Source of the DNA: Engraulis encrasicolus
Taxonomy: Eukaryota; Chordata; Actinopteri; Clupeiformes; Engraulidae
Length of the DNA: 64,000 nucleotides
NCBI RefSeq assembly: GCF_034702125.1
Contig: NC_085872.1
Location: forward strand, 25,180,502 to 25,244,501
Direction: 5' to 3'
In this document: positions 37,075 through 49,192 of the stretch, in pieces
Layout of the letters: each line of letters begins with the position of its first letter
How positions within the stretch are numbered: the stretch's first letter is position 1
The notes under the pieces: generated by a model
Told to the model about the DNA's origin: nothing
Database searches by the model: none
What the model saw: only the letters and a program-made list of their open reading frames with translations
Made by a program: the position numbers and the translations under genes

Positions 37075-37570
37075 GAGTGCGTTTTAATATGCAACCTTGC
37101 CTCCTCCACTTATTTCTCGTCATGATGACATCACTGACAACAGCATTATATTTCAATATCTTGCAAAAGCTCAATTGTAAAGTCTTTTCCTCATTTGCAA
37201 TTGGGATGGTGAATGAAAAACAGTCCCTCAAAAGTTGTTGTGGCGAGGCTGACAGCTGGGAAACTTAATCGTTTTCTCCACGGAGGAGGGGCCAGGAGGA
37301 GGGACGAGGAGACAAGCGCAAGTGGAGGAGGCAAGGACGCATATTAAGATGCACACAATGTCCTCCCTTGTGCTTGTGGCCTCGTGATGACGTCACAAGA
37401 TGCCATTGACAACAGATGTTTAATTTAATGTCTCACAAAAGTGAAATTCAAAGGTAATTTTCTCATTTGCAATCAGTATGTTGAATGGGGAAAAAGTCAC
37501 CCAAAAGTTGTGGTGGCTAAACTGACAGTGGGGAAACTTCTGTTCACGGAGGCATTTGACTTTATAACGT
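37075..37570. mobile_element. MITE family F copy 2 plus fragment copy 3
   Basis: 37075-37360 repeats the 33885 element in inverted order (GCTGACAGCTGGGAAACTTA, TTTTCTCCACGGAGGAGGGG). 37361-37570 is a third, incomplete copy with GGCCTCGTGATGACGTCAC. Confidence 0.65.
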
Positions 37571-38474
37571 TTAGCTTGTGTCAAGGACATTCCTTTTCTT
37601 TGTTGGACATTGCCAGATACAGAATACAAAATATATTTTAAAGGGAGAGAGATAAATACCCTATTCACACAGTCTTCAAGTACAAACCCCAACTCCGATG
37701 AAGTTGGGACGTTTGGTAAACAGTGAATAAAATCAAAATGCTATCATTTTCAAAACATTCAATCTATTCATTAGATGGAGAATAGTGAAAAGACAACATA
37801 TTAAGTGTTAAAACCGAGAAAAAATATTGTTTTGGGGGACATATGTACTCATTTCTAATTTGATAAATCCAACACGTCTCAAATGAGTTGGGACGGGGAC
37901 AATAAATGGCAGCAAATGTCGAGGAAGACTAAAAACAGAACAAAAGACAACACTTAACAGTTAAATACATTAACCGATGAGATGATTTTATATAAAAAAC
38001 AGTGTTAATTCCTATCTTGGACATGATTTCACCAGCTTAAATGGTGGGTGTATTCCTTGTCATGTTTTGCAATGTTTTCCTTTCTGTAGTGCTTACAGTG
38101 TGACAGGTCTTGACCAAAAACCCACCATTTTATCACCTGCTGGTCCTTATGATGGAGCCAAACTGTTAAAACATAGTAGAGAATGCAATTTGACCTTACT
38201 ATGTGGCAGTAATCGAAGATCTCCCTTCAAAATATAATGCATGAGTGGCTTTTCATGCTGTTTAAAACCCATTTATACCATTCAGCACTGTATTTAACTC
38301 TACAGATGAGTGAGAACATCTTAACCAATGCACTACTGCATCCGCATGCCATCATGGAGGCTGACTTTTGAAGCTAGCACTAACACAAGTTGGATGGTCC
38401 ATTTTCACTGTAGCACAGGATGTGCAATGCTCTATTATTGTCAAAAAGAATGGACTTCTACAACTTCTGCTGAC

Positions 38475-40442
38475 TTCTGTAAGCAAAGGACAGTTTCCCA
38501 TGAAAAAAACCAAACTAAGGGAAGCTAAACAGGTGCACAGAAATCAGCTGGAGGAAAATTTTAAAGAAAAAAAAAACCCTAAAAGACTCTGGGATAACAT
38601 GAAAAAAATGACTGGGATGACATCCTCCAATAAACCCATTGTAACTGGAAATGAACTCATGTTTGCAAATGAACTGAATGACTTTTTCTGCAGATTTGAT
38701 TCTTCCTCTCACCTCAATGACTGTGAAGATTTAGTTAACACTATCAAACTATGCAACTCTGACAGAATAAATATAACAGTGGAGGAGGTCAGGGCTACTT
38801 TCCAGCGCAACAACACAAGGAAAGCATTAGGACCTGACCAGAGTAGTGCACTCATTCTTAAAACCTTTGCCAGGGAACTTGCCCCAGTTTGGCAACCTAT
38901 CTTCCAGCAGTCACTAGACACCCACCACATACCTCTAGCATGGAAAACATCTCATATTAAGCCCATCCCCAAAAAGAAATGTCCCAAGGAGCATAATGAC
39001 TATAGGCCAATAGCCCTTACATCAGTGATCATGAAATCACTTGAGAAAATCATAGTCAAACATCTCAATAGACAAATGGGGGGGCTTCACGACCCATATC
39101 AATTTGCTTACAAACAAGGTCGTAGCACAGAGGATGCTGTGGTTACACTGGTGCACATCATATCGAAACACCTGGATAAACCCAACACCTATGCCAGGGC
39201 TCTCTTCCTTGATTTTTCTTCTGCATTTAACACCATTCAGCCTAACCTACTCTTGTCCAAAATGATTAAGTTTCAGATAAATCCATACATTATTTACTGG
39301 TATTTTTCTTTTCTCACAAACAGGGTACAGCTGGTCAAGGTAAATGACACACTATCTTCTCCCATTACCACCAATGTTGGAGTTCCCCAGGGTTGCATAA
39401 GCTCCCCCAGGTTGTTCACCCTGTATACTTCTGACTGTATCACCAATGTTCCAAATCAATATCTTCTCAAATATTCAGATGACTCTACTCTAGTGACCCT
39501 CTTCACACAACCTGAGGACCACACCCTGTACCAAGGCAATGTGGACTGGTTAATTGATTGGTGTGATAACAACTACCTCATTATTAACACAGTAAAGACA
39601 GAGGAGATAATTTTTGGTAAACCGCCCAAGCTCCAACTACCTCCCGTAAAAATCCATGACTCTGACATCAGCCAAGTCCCATCCTATAAATATCTGGGTG
39701 TTATGATCGACCAAAATCTGACTTGGACTGACCACATTGATTTCACCTGTAAGAAAATACAGCAACGCATATACTTCCTGCGAAGATTAAGATCCTTTGG
39801 TGCTAGTGCCCAAATCATTTTCTTATTTTTTACATCTGTGATCCAGAGCGTCATGCTTTACTGCAGTACAGCTTGGTATAATAGCCTCTCTGTAAAAGAC
39901 AGAGCAAAACTCCAATGACAAATTAAAATCTGCTCTAAGATCATTGGGCTGCCCATAGCAAACCTATTCCAGGAAGCCCATAATAAAAGTATGCTCCGAC
40001 TGGCCACATGCATCTCTACAGATATCACACACACTCTCTACCAAGAATATCAGCCATTACCCTCAAGTAGGCGTTTCAGAGTTCCCCGCTTCAACCGCAA
40101 CAGACTTAAACATGCTTTCATACATCAATCTATTCTTTTGCTAAATCAGTAGTATTTATTACTTCATGGTGGTATTATCTTCAAGTTATGTGGGTTGTAT
40201 GTAATATATGTATGTATGTATGTATGTATGTTTGCCTGTACATAGGCCTGTGTCTTTGTTTTGTCAGCTGTGCAATAGTCTTGTGATGTGATGTTATTGT
40301 GTAGGCCTATGTTTTTCTGTTTTCTGTATTCTGTTTCGTCTTAACGAGTGTTGCTCAGGGATGCAAACCGAATTTCAGTGCAAACTGACAATAAAGTATC
40401 ATCGTATCGTATCGTATCGTATCGTATCGTATCGTATCGTAT
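38475..40442 (+). pseudogene. 5'-truncated non-LTR retrotransposon with RT domain, broken by a stop
   Basis: The uninterrupted frame runs to 39918. RT motifs in order are ALGPDQSS, DYRPIALTSVIMKSLEKII, LDFSSAFNTIQP, GVPQGCISSPRLF, the catalytic KYSDDSTL (YxDD with Ser) and YKYLGVMIDQNLTWTDHI. The endonuclease is missing, as usual for 5'-truncated copies. TGA at 39916-39918 interrupts the frame, and homologous sequence continues in the same frame to about 40151. The 3' end is AATAAAGTATC followed by (ATCGT)n at 40401-40442. The CR1/L2/Rex1-like grouping is tentative. The first ~36 codons of the frame (from 38368) lie in mariner sequence, not LINE. Confidence 0.8.
40401..40442 (+). repeat. (ATCGT)n LINE tail microsatellite
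   Basis: Eight ATCGT units directly after AATAAAGTATC, forming the 3' terminus of the LINE copy. Confidence 0.85.
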
Positions 40443-41072
40443 GTCTTCTGGGTCTATTTCAAGTGAGCTCAGGTGCTTAGGAGAATGTTAAACCCCTGTA
40501 TCATTTTCATGCATTAAGCATTCTTAATATGGTCAATTTTCAATAGCTCTAGCACTCCAGGAATTAGAGTGAGACTACAGCCAATATATATGTCATGATG
40601 TCATGAACCTATACAATGATTTTATTAACAAAAATATGTCTTATATACACTCAATCGTGGTAAATCAAAGGGAATTCAAAAATGTATGTAATAACTATGG
40701 TAATTATTCCCTTTGCATCTTTAATTCTAAGTGACTCAGCCTCTCTGTGATGATCTTATACCTGGACACCTATATTGTCCGTCAGTACAATTCATTTTGA
40801 AATGTTCTTCTTTGTTGTTTTATCTTATTTGGATGTTTACTAAATTTCACTGATCCCCGTCCCAACTCTTTTGAGACGTGTTGGATTTATCAAATTAGAA
40901 ATTAGTACATATGTCCCCCAAAACAATATTTTTTCTCGGTTTTAACACTTAATATGTTGTCTTTTCACTATTCTCCATCTAATGAATAGATTGAATGTTT
41001 TGAAAATGATAGCATTTTGATTTTATTCACTGTTTACCAAACGTCCCAACTTCATCGGAGTTGGGGTTTGTA

Positions 41073-41883
41073 GAACACCTGTACTTTCCTGTCATACTGT
41101 TATTCAGAAAAAAAAACATTTTAACTGTACTCTGTATAAATCTAAGGCTACCACCAGATAGATGCAGGCAGGTCGGAAAACAGATAGCAGATGATGTAAC
41201 CCAAACACATTAAAGTTCAAGTACCAGCACTATTTCAAAGAATGAAAATGATAGTCTGGGCCTGCTTATACACACCACCTGTGCACAGTTGTATAAAGTA
41301 GAAGTATACTCTTACTGATGCAGTTACAGCACTAGTGTATGATCTTGCAACTCATACACCAGTTATTCCACTGTTCCTAATTAGTTACATACGAGTAAGA
41401 GTACTTTTACTTTTACTTCATGCACCCTTGGGCCTGTGAGGCTGTGCTGAACTGACGAAGGCAACAGCCGAAACGTTTGTCTACACTTCTGCTGCTATGT
41501 AAATAATAAAAAATAAAAAAGAAGGACCAGAGTGTGATCCACTTTTTCACCTTCCAAGAACTTCTTGTTCAGCCTACGCTGGCTGTTGGGAAGGACGAGT
41601 GGTCTATTGGTTTGGTCATCCTGCTGAGGTTTACCAGTCATGGCAGGGGAAGGAAAGGTAAACCTGTAATGTCTGTAATTTCATGATGCATGATGCACCA
41701 GGTGAACAATTGTCTTACACTTCACCAGTGTATTGGTACTTGTGTCATGCTTCATAACTGTAGTCTAATTGCTTGTACATTCCATTATCTAAGTTAACAC
41801 AACATAAGAACTACCTAACATTTTATATTGTAGCTACAGGTATCAAGCTGCTTGCCTGGCTGGCATAATCTGCTTTTGCCAAA

Positions 41884-41914
<31 letters not shown>

Positions 41915-43212
41915 TGTGTGTGTGTGTGTGTGCATGCGGTTTGTGTGACTAAAAGACATGACAGAGATGTTCAGCAACCCTAGAACAGTGCCCATGATCA
42001 TGAGAGTGAAGAACAACAGCTTGTGGCATCTGGGGCCTATACTACAAAGCTGGTTCAGGATAAGTTCAGGTTAAACCAGCTTGGAGTCCTCATTTTGTTA
42101 ATAAAAGCTCTTGTATTAGATGATTCACCTCTTAACTTAACCTTAACTTATCCTGAACCAGCTTTGTAGTATAGGCTCCTTATGTGCAATGCCATGTGGC
42201 TCACACAAAGGCCCTATGAATTTGACTTGTTATATAGCATGTTCCATGTAGGCTATTATGTCTAAATGTTCACAGGTTTTCTACAATGCCAATGCCCCTT
42301 GCTATGGATAGTAACATCACCATTGATTTTGTGTTTGGTGATGGTGGTGGTGGTTTTGTTTGTTGTTTTTTATTTTGTTGGTTTTTTGTTGATAATGCCG
42401 TTCTTGTTTTCGCCAATATTCCCACTGCATGATGACAAGTGCAGTAGTATTGCCAGAGCAGCATGTAGGCCTACAGCAGTGTTGTCATAATGTTGGGGGT
42501 TGTGAATTGTGATCATCTATGGTTGTGATAAGGCCACCCACTTTCACTTCCTCTTTTGGAACTCTTCTCTTTATCACCACTTGGTGCATACGTGAGGAGA
42601 AAAGTATGTGCAAATGCATCATGCTACTTTTTTTGTTTCTGGTAATGCAGAAAGTGTCAGCAGTCATTTCACAGCCAAGCGCCAGTCTGACACACCCAAC
42701 AGCTACATATAAAAAAATATATATTGAAACACCGGAGGTATAATGAAACAGATGTGTGACGCACACAGCAGTTCCTGAAAATGTTTAGGTTGAACAGGAG
42801 GTTTGTTTACTCTATTGCTGTTCAGTCAAGTTCCCTTCTTCTCGTGTGATGATCAAGTTCATAATTCATCAAACCATACTGTTTAGTACCAAGCTTTAAA
42901 AATATTGAGGAAAAAATAAGCTTCTTCAGGAAATGCTGATAAGATTTTTCAAATGTTTCATGTTGCTTTTATTATTTATATACAACACAGGCCTATATAG
43001 GCCTTCATATTAAAACTTACTTTGTTGCGCTGCAATGCACATATTTTACAAATTTATGTAGAAAGAAGAAGACGTTTTTTTCCAAATAATATTTTCTTTA
43101 GGGCCTGACAATTACCATATATACAGAACATGGTTAGGTGTTTTTGCTTTCATATTAACATGCAACAACAAGTCCCTCACAAGTCCATTGGCACTCTGTT
43201 GGTCATTGACTG
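41073..43212. other. Intergenic DNA with minor repeats, no gene seen
   Basis: It holds a TG/GC microsatellite (about 41885-41933), a hairpin MITE (42033-42179) and a CGAAACGTTTG motif near 41470 similar in style to the loop of hairpin 2. No exon could be supported. Confidence 0.5.
42033..42179. mobile_element. Short hairpin MITE
   Basis: GGGCCTATACTACAAAGCTG and CAGCTTTGTAGTATAGGCTC are inverted, and a further GGTTCAGGATAAGTT pairs with AACTTATCCTGAACC. Length about 147 bases. Confidence 0.85.
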
Positions 43213-43632
43213 TCATAGTTTGATGTCTAAATCCTCTTCTTGTTGGCTTTGCCCTGTTAAGCTCTGTAGTCTCGCCGGTAGCCATGGTATGTTGGGGCTC
43301 CCAGGATGCTGTATTTGTACTTTTCTCGACCACTTCTTTGAGCTTTTTTCCAAACATGTTATCAGAAGCATCAAGAGGATATTGAAGGCACCAAGTGAAA
43401 GCAAGAAATAGCGATACCATGTGCCAATATATCCAGATGATGGTTTAAGGACTGAAAACTGCGGGAGAAGACCTGTAAAACAGTGCAACAGTGTACAGAA
43501 CAATAACTCAGCATGCCAGTCTGTGGCTCTGATCAAAATCAAATGCCCAAGGCAACATTTCTTTTACAGCTTGGATGTCAGGTATGGCTTACCCCAGATA
43601 GCCCATTCGTCTTCCATTTGAGACACTTCCAT
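43213..43632 (-). CDS. Unrecognised small single-pass membrane protein (copy 1, divergent)
   Basis: Two-exon model on minus, 43632-43593 and 43472-43213, 99 residues. It starts MEVSQMEDEWAIW, joins in phase to GLLPQFSVLKPSSGYIG, then has a hydrophobic segment WYRYFLLSLGAFNILLMLLI, a basic stretch EKSSKKWSRK and a polar tail ending QQEEDLDIKL. Splice sites are GGG|GTAAGC and TTTTACAG|GT. It shares M-E-x-(D/E)-W near the start, LLPQ before the TM and a basic post-TM segment with the two copies at 47.7 and 55.4 kb. The upstream side abuts a duplicated repeat (43690), so 5' exons may be missing. I do not recognise the family, and function is unknown. Could be a gene fragment. Confidence 0.35.
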
Positions 43633-43689
43633 TCACCACTGTCGCCTTCACCTTGAATTGTCCTTGCTTGGGATGACAGGAGTAAAGGA

Positions 43690-44020
43690 CTTATAACCAC
43701 CTTTTAGGTTAAATTGGTAGTTCATATTGCACATCATTAGTAATATTGATCAAAGTCCATTGCTAATTACTTACCAACACACCTAGGCTGGCTTCAGAGA
43801 TGCACTGCTTGTCTGAACTTGCATGATGTTAATTGGTTTGTGCAGACCCGCCTCTGGGGTTAGCCACAGTATGGGTGTGGATGATAGTGCATAGTGCACA
43901 TCTTCACTCTTAAAGGAAGTGCGACTTTTCTATTCTATCCAAATGTTACAATTCCGTTATCCTGCAGAAAGTCTAATGAGGTAGAAAGTGTACTCCATTG
44001 AACACAAGACACCATAATGG
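43690..44020. repeat. Dispersed repeat H, copy 1
   Basis: TTATAACCACCTTTTAGGTT through CTCTTAAAGG and then TCTAATGAGGTAGAAAGTG matches 51335-51595 and 52127-52170. The second copy is split by microsatellite DNA. Confidence 0.8.
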
Positions 44021-45177
44021 ACCACATACTGGACACCATAAAATGGTCAAATTAGCAGGGTGCATTTGGTATGTGGGGAATGTATGTGGGAAATACCGTA
44101 CAGAATGCTGATGTAGTCATCAGCGTCTCTATTGAGCTTGATGGCTGGAGCTCAAGGGCGTTGGTGTTGCTGCTTTGTGATGTACATGGGTAAGGGCTGA
44201 TAGTTCCTGCAACTGCAAGCTCCAGTGGTGAGTGTCATCTCTGACTGCTGCAACCAAACCACTATCCCCTCTCGCTCAGCATTTTACTCACTGTGTCTTT
44301 CTTGTTCTCACACAGACACTGAATCTACATACCATTCAGGTCTTATTCAGTAGGCTATCTTGTACTGTATTTCATCAATTTCTGATCTGATTTGTAGCCG
44401 AATCCATGTTTGTTTGTTTTTGAATTACAAAAAATGATGTTTGTATCACTAATTTAGCTGTTTCATAGATTTGTTGTATGTTATTGACTGCCACAAGGGT
44501 ATTTCTGTTTGTTGAGAAATTGGCTTGCTCACAAAAAAATGAAATGATATCCTAATAACCTATACACTTTATACAGGCTTTGTTTGGGTGGTTCACTGTC
44601 ATCTTATTTATTTATTTATTATTATTATTATTATTTTTAAAAATCAGATTGGCTGAGATATGTGGTAGTGTAATTGCAAATCCAGATTATTCTTTTTTTG
44701 TAATTTTTTTCTATTAAACTTCCAATTAAATGTTAAATTCCATTACTAAACTTAACAATAAGGTACTATGTGGGAACTGCTTGCTGGGTGGCGCTACTTT
44801 AACAATATTGATGATTACATTTGGTTTGATTATTGATGGCATCAGAATCATCCTTAGCTCCATCACATACCGGAACACGAAAAACATCAACACAGCCGAG
44901 CTTTCTAGTTTATTACAAACACAGCTCTCAACAGTGCCTCCCAGTTCTTGCCCTGATTACCCCGTATTGTCTTATAGCCTAACTTCCACCTTGCCGAAGC
45001 ATGAAACAAACTTGCTAAAAACGTAACGTCGCCTTCACACAATCCGCTCCCTGGTTTACACCTGAGAAGACAGCTGGCAGACAGCTAGAGTGGCTAAGCA
45101 GGAGAATCGGACTGACTGTGCATGCACAGGCCTTCAAACACCACATCCTATCACACAAACAGTCCCTAAATGAGACC

Positions 45178-45307
45178 AGGGGTGAGTTTCTCAAAAGGGA
45201 AGTTGTTAGCCTGTTAGCAACTTCGGTAGTTGCCAATGGGAAAATGCATTGAAAGCAACGAAGTAGCTAATGTAGTAAGCAACTTTGGTTTCGAGAAATT
45301 CACCCCT
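45178..45307. mobile_element. MITE nested in LINE
   Basis: AGGGGTGAGTTTCTC and CGAGAAATTCACCCCT are inverted, with inner complementary segments (GTTGTTAGCCTGTTAGCAAC). Confidence 0.75.
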
Positions 45308-45496
45308 GATCACTAACCAGAGGTCATGGCAACCCCAGAGTCCTCTTTTCAACAGTTAATAAACTAATCCAACCAGCTAAGCCCTTCCCACTTACCCCCA
45401 CCACAGACCTCTGCTGTGAGTTCCTAAATTACTTTGCAAACAAAATCAGCATCATTTACAATCAGCTCCAGACACTACTCTTGACTGGTTACCACC

Positions 45497-45790
45497 AGAC
45501 CTAATCACAAGTGAGATTAGAGCTGGTGATCTGCCTACTGTACTGTAAATTCTGTAGGGGGCGAATTAGGAATACTGTAGGGGGCAGATTAGGAATACTT
45601 CGCCGTTATGACACCCACGCCCTGTCCTCTGATTGGACAGAGACACTGCAAAAGGTTACAATACTTGGCCAATATGACACACCCATCCCACTCTCTGATT
45701 GGACAGAGACAGGGGCCATGATCTGGTCCGTTTCTGAGCAAAGCTTCCATGCTGCCTTTCAGATGATCGGAACGATTGTGGGAACTAAAG
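45497..45790. mobile_element. Non-autonomous element nested in LINE
   Basis: It begins around CCAGACCTAATCACAAGTGA and ends at GGAACTAAAGCTAGTATGGG. Internally it has two copies of TCTGATTGGACAGAGACA (45640 and 45695). The two outer ends, brought together, are seen again as a small element at 58645-58725. Confidence 0.55.
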
Positions 45791-46389
45791 CTAGTATGGG
45801 AGTCCCCAGGCTACCACTACCCACTACCCACAGCAATACTCCATCTCTGACCACCCATTCCCTCTCTTCCTTCTCCTCTGTTGATGAAAACACTGTCTGC
45901 AGCCTAGTCAACAAGGCTAGGTCCACCACCTATCTCCTGGTCCCCATGCTAACCCCTCTTGTCAAAGCTTTCCTGCCTGATCTCTGTCCCCTCCTCATTG
46001 ACATCAATACATCCCTCAATACCGGCATTGTCCCCTGCCCTCTGAAGACTGCAGCCATCACGCCAGTCCTAAAGAAGACAGGAGCTGCTTCTGAAGGTTT
46101 AAAAAATTACTGGCCCATCTCCAACTTGCCTTTTTATTTCAAAGCTGCTTGAGCGCACAGTGGTCTCGCAGCGACAAGAGCACCTAACATCCTGTGGATT
46201 GTGGGAGGGGTTTCAGTCAGGTTTTAGGGCCAAACACTGAAACTGCTTTGGTCAAGGTGGTGGATGACCTGCTAATTGCTGCCGACTCAGGTCATTTTAG
46301 TATTTTTTTTTATTACACCACCTGCCTTCACGATATCAGCAACTGGATGACGTGCAACTTTCTCAAACTCAACCATGACAAGACAGAAA

Positions 46390-46695
46390 GTGAAAGTGAA
46401 AGCCCATTGGGAAACTCCAACTCCCATTGTCATTCTGACACAGCACACAAGTGAACACTGAACACTGCACACAACGAAATAGCATTTATGCCTCACCCGT
46501 GCAAGGGGGCAGCCCTCAATGATGCCCCTAGGGAGCAGTGCGGCAGGACGGTACCATGCTCAGGTTACCTCAGTCATGGAGGAGGATGAGGGAGAGCACT
46601 AGTTGATTGCTCCCCCCACCAACCTGGCGCGTCGGGAGTCGAACCAGCAACCTTTGGGCTACAAGTCTGACGCCCTAACCGCTTACCCATGACTG
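46390..46695 (-). mobile_element. tRNA-derived SINE, family G copy 2
   Basis: Same structure as 36630-36936. The minus strand starts CAGTCATGGGTAAGCGGTTA and carries the B-box GGTTCGACTCCCGAC. It is inserted in the L2-like LINE. Confidence 0.85.
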
Positions 46696-47010
46696 CCCAT
46701 AAGAAGCCATAGTCATTGCTACTCCCACACTGCTCAAAAAGATAAACCACTCAGAGTTCTCCATTCCAGGCTACTTTACCACCACCTCCTCCGAAGTGAA
46801 AAACCTGGGTGTCATCATTGACTCATCTTTTGTCTTTCACATACATCAATTCACCAAAACAGCTTTCTTCTATCTGAAAACCATCTCTAAACTTCGTTCC
46901 TCTCTCACCCTGGCCTGTGCAGAAACACTCATTCATGCCTTCATAACCTCCAGACTGGATTACTGCAATGCCCGCCTCACCGGTCCCCACAGGTGGAATG
47001 GCGTGCTATG
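46696..47010 (+). pseudogene. Decayed L2/CR1-like LINE, 3' RT part
   Basis: Encodes KNLGVIIDSSFVFHIHQF and LACAETLIHAFITSRLDYCN, characteristic of the RT C-terminal region of L2/CR1 elements. It continues the LINE at 44730 after the SINE. Confidence 0.75.
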
Positions 47011-47054
47011 ATGTGAACTCAGTTCAGCTCATAACTAAGGACTCGGCTGGGTAA

Positions 47055-47200
47055 TATAGAAAGCACTTCCGTGTGCCCATCACGGAAAACAATTCCGTGT
47101 CCAGGAGCACGGAATTTTGGCAAAATCCGTGCTCCTGGACACGGATTTTGTGTCCTTAACATCCGTGTCCAGGAGCACAGAATTTTTGGAGATCAGGCTG
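47055..47200. mobile_element. Foldback element, family E copy 2
   Basis: Compact version of 31263-31850, with AAGCACTTCCGTGTGCCCAT and TCCGTGTCCAGGAGCAC arms, missing the AT-rich centre. Confidence 0.75.
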
Positions 47201-47711
47201 AAGGACTCATAGTGGCTTCCGACTCAAGAGTCTACAACAATCACCTCCTCGTCCTTTAACCCAGTAAGATGTGACCCCTGCGACGAGAATTAACTGTTAA
47301 CAGAATGGCAATAATCAAGTCAAAATATCATAGTGGTGTAGTGCTACTGTATTGTACTGAAGTTTATTTCAGAGACTATTACAGTGTTCTTAGTGGAACA
47401 GCGTGCGTCTGCATATGACAAATGAGTTTACCGCCTGTAATTGCAAATGAGAGGTGTCACAATTACAGAACCATAATTCTTACAGGTACTTTGACTAGAT
47501 TTTAACAAGATCTTTTAACAGATATTTGCAAATAATACAATTAAATATATTAAGTAAAATATGTTCATTTACAGTAGGTCTACAAATTAATAAAAAGCTC
47601 TGAATCTGGGTTAGACAACTTTATGTCAATACATTTTATGAGTTTTTCAACAGCATATAAACAAAAGATCAACCAAAAAGAGACAGAATGAGGATGCAGA
47701 ACTTTTAAAAA

Positions 47712-48336
47712 CTATTCAGGTATTTGCACATCATCATAAAGTTCGTCTTCGTCTGTGAATTCACGTCCTGAATGAATGTTTCTGTGTCTTGGCTTTTGCA
47801 CTCTCTTTGCAAGTTTGTCAGCTTTTATTGCCAAATGTGTTACAATGAATATCAGCACAATAACGACAAGCCACAGACCAAACAAGAGGTATCGGAATTG
47901 TGGACCAAAAATCCCTGTTAAATGAATATGAGAGACAAGTAGAAAAAGTAAATATCAGAGGTAAAGGTTAGGCTATACAGATAGTTGACAAAAAAATATT
48001 GTGTCTCATATAATGTTTTACTTCTGGTATTGCATTGTATTCACATTGTTCTTTCTTAATGCATTAAGAAAGTTACAATAATAAACCATGGAAAAAAGCA
48101 GAAAATATAAACAATTAAGGTGGTTTATAAACAATGAATATGCCCTCATCACTTACATGGCACCTGTGGCAGGAGTCTTGCTCTGAATCTTTCTCCTTAA
48201 GTACAGGTAAGGTTATGAATGTGAAAACACAATATCTAAGAAACATTTTCAGCTTTTTGTATTGATAATTTTGAATTCGAAAAAGACCCCATTTTCTGAA
48301 CAGTGCAAACATACTTGCAGACCAGTCTGATTCCAT
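47712..48336 (-). CDS. Unrecognised small single-pass membrane protein (copy 2, intact)
   Basis: Three-exon model on minus (48336-48315, 48195-48157, 47914-47712), all in phase, 87 residues. The N-terminus is MESDWSARERFRARLLPQVP, the TM segment is RYLLFGLWLVVIVLIFIVTH, the post-TM region is basic (KADKLAKRVQKPRHR), and the acidic tail ends DEDELYDDVQIPE with a Tyr in an acidic YDDV context. Splice sites are GCAA|GTATG, ACTTAAG|GA, CCAT|GTAAGT and TTAACAG|GG. The short positive-inside layout suggests the tail is cytosolic. The frame is also open upstream of the first Met (FRTD), so it could be the C-terminus of a larger receptor. No family recognised. Within a segmental duplication, with a truncated sister at 55385-55990. 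Confidence 0.4.
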
Positions 48337-48883
48337 GTCTGTCCTGAAGCTGTGAACAAAAAACAAACTATGTTCTGAAAAGCTGGAGAAAAAACTGTAA
48401 ATATGGAGATTATTGAATGACTCAGATTACACTGTTGATGCTATCTCAAGGAGAGTTTGGGCCTGTTTGTGCTAACTCTCCCCCCCCCCACTGAAGATGT
48501 GGCACCCCCAAAGTGCCACTGGCCCTAGCAAGACAAAGGACACTTTTGGTGTGGGGGGTTGCCGTATATAAGCTCACCTCAGAAATTCCTCTGGGAGTCT
48601 CTTTCCATCTCTAAAGGGGCTCCAATCTTTGTCTTTCTCTCCCTCTCTCCCTCTTTCTCTCTCTGTCTATCTATCTTGGGTAAACTGTATTTGATTTCAC
48701 TGTACCCTATGTAACCTACAGTAGCCTTGAGTTAAATGTAATGTTACCTTGCAGTTGATAATTAAATTGTCATATAACTTTCATTCATTTGTATCTCCTC
48801 ATCTGTATCATGCCATTTGCCTTTCCTGTGTCTTAAGTTAAGTTAACACTGCTTCTGTTTCAAATGCCCACTCCTTTCCGTCG

Positions 48884-49165
48884 TTGGTTAGGAATAAAGT
48901 GGAGGGAAAAGTTATTTTATACTTTTACAAAAGTATCAACACAAGATGTGTTTGGAAAGTATTTGAGGATGTTAAAATAATACCAGTTTCTTACCGTGTT
49001 GTTGAGATTACCTATGTAGAGAAGAATTCAATTAAATCTGACGTTTTAAATGCCAACTGCAGTTTACAGAAAGGAACAGGAAGTCCACACTTGAGTGTCC
49101 TCGTTTTTTGGTTTCTTGAGAAACCAGACTTGTCTATTAATGACGTATGTGTTATTGAATCTTAG
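48884..49165 (+). CDS. Hypothetical ORF conserved in the duplicated block
   Basis: The 3' part (about 48941-49165) reads FEDVKIIPVSYRVVEITYVE...NANCSLQKGTGSPHLS...INDVCVIES and stays open in the sister block (56062-56286). There the only length change is an in-frame six-base difference. Nearly all substitutions alter amino acids. I recognise no family and see no strong acceptor, so it may be a chance frame or part of an unseen exon. Confidence 0.2.
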   Translation: MVRNKVEGKVILYFYKSINTRCVWKVFEDVKIIPVSYRVVEITYVEKNSIKSDVLNANCSLQKGTGSPHLSVLVFWFLEKPDLSINDVCVIES

Positions 49166-49192
49166 GCTATATTATAATAGACATGAGAACTT

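Larger units (their letters stand above)
37683..41070. mobile_element. Mariner-type transposon with ~210-bp TIRs, split by a LINE
   Basis: The left end begins CAAACCCCAACTCCGATGAA and the right end is its complement, flanked by TA (37681-37682 and 41071-41072). The inverted repeats extend about 210 bases on each side (to about 37895, and from about 40857). The interior has no transposase. Its middle matches, from memory, non-autonomous members of this fish mariner group on both sides of the LINE, so the LINE is a later insertion. Confidence 0.85.
44730..46385 (+). pseudogene. Decayed L2/CR1-like LINE, 5' and RT parts
   Basis: Fragments in several frames are NTKNINTAELSSLLQTQLST (endonuclease end), SAPWFTPE, then a long piece NKARSTTYLLVPMLTPLVKA and CPLKTAAITPVLKKTGAASE of the RT, and GLWEGFQSGF in another frame. 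It is interrupted by a MITE (45178-45307), another insertion (about 45497-45790) and a SINE (46390-46695). It continues at 46696-47010. Confidence 0.75.

Noticed and set aside
38515..38930. Minus-strand frames within the LINE.
   Set aside because: Antisense shadows of the RT coding sequence.
43593..43690. A frame reading LYSCHPKQGQFKVKATVVNG, reminiscent of a PKD/Ig strand next to a TM exon.
   Set aside because: Its phase at the GTAAGC donor does not match the TM exon (it would hit a stop). The neighbouring frame (MEDEWAIW) does match and agrees with the sister copies. Its 5' side has no good acceptor.
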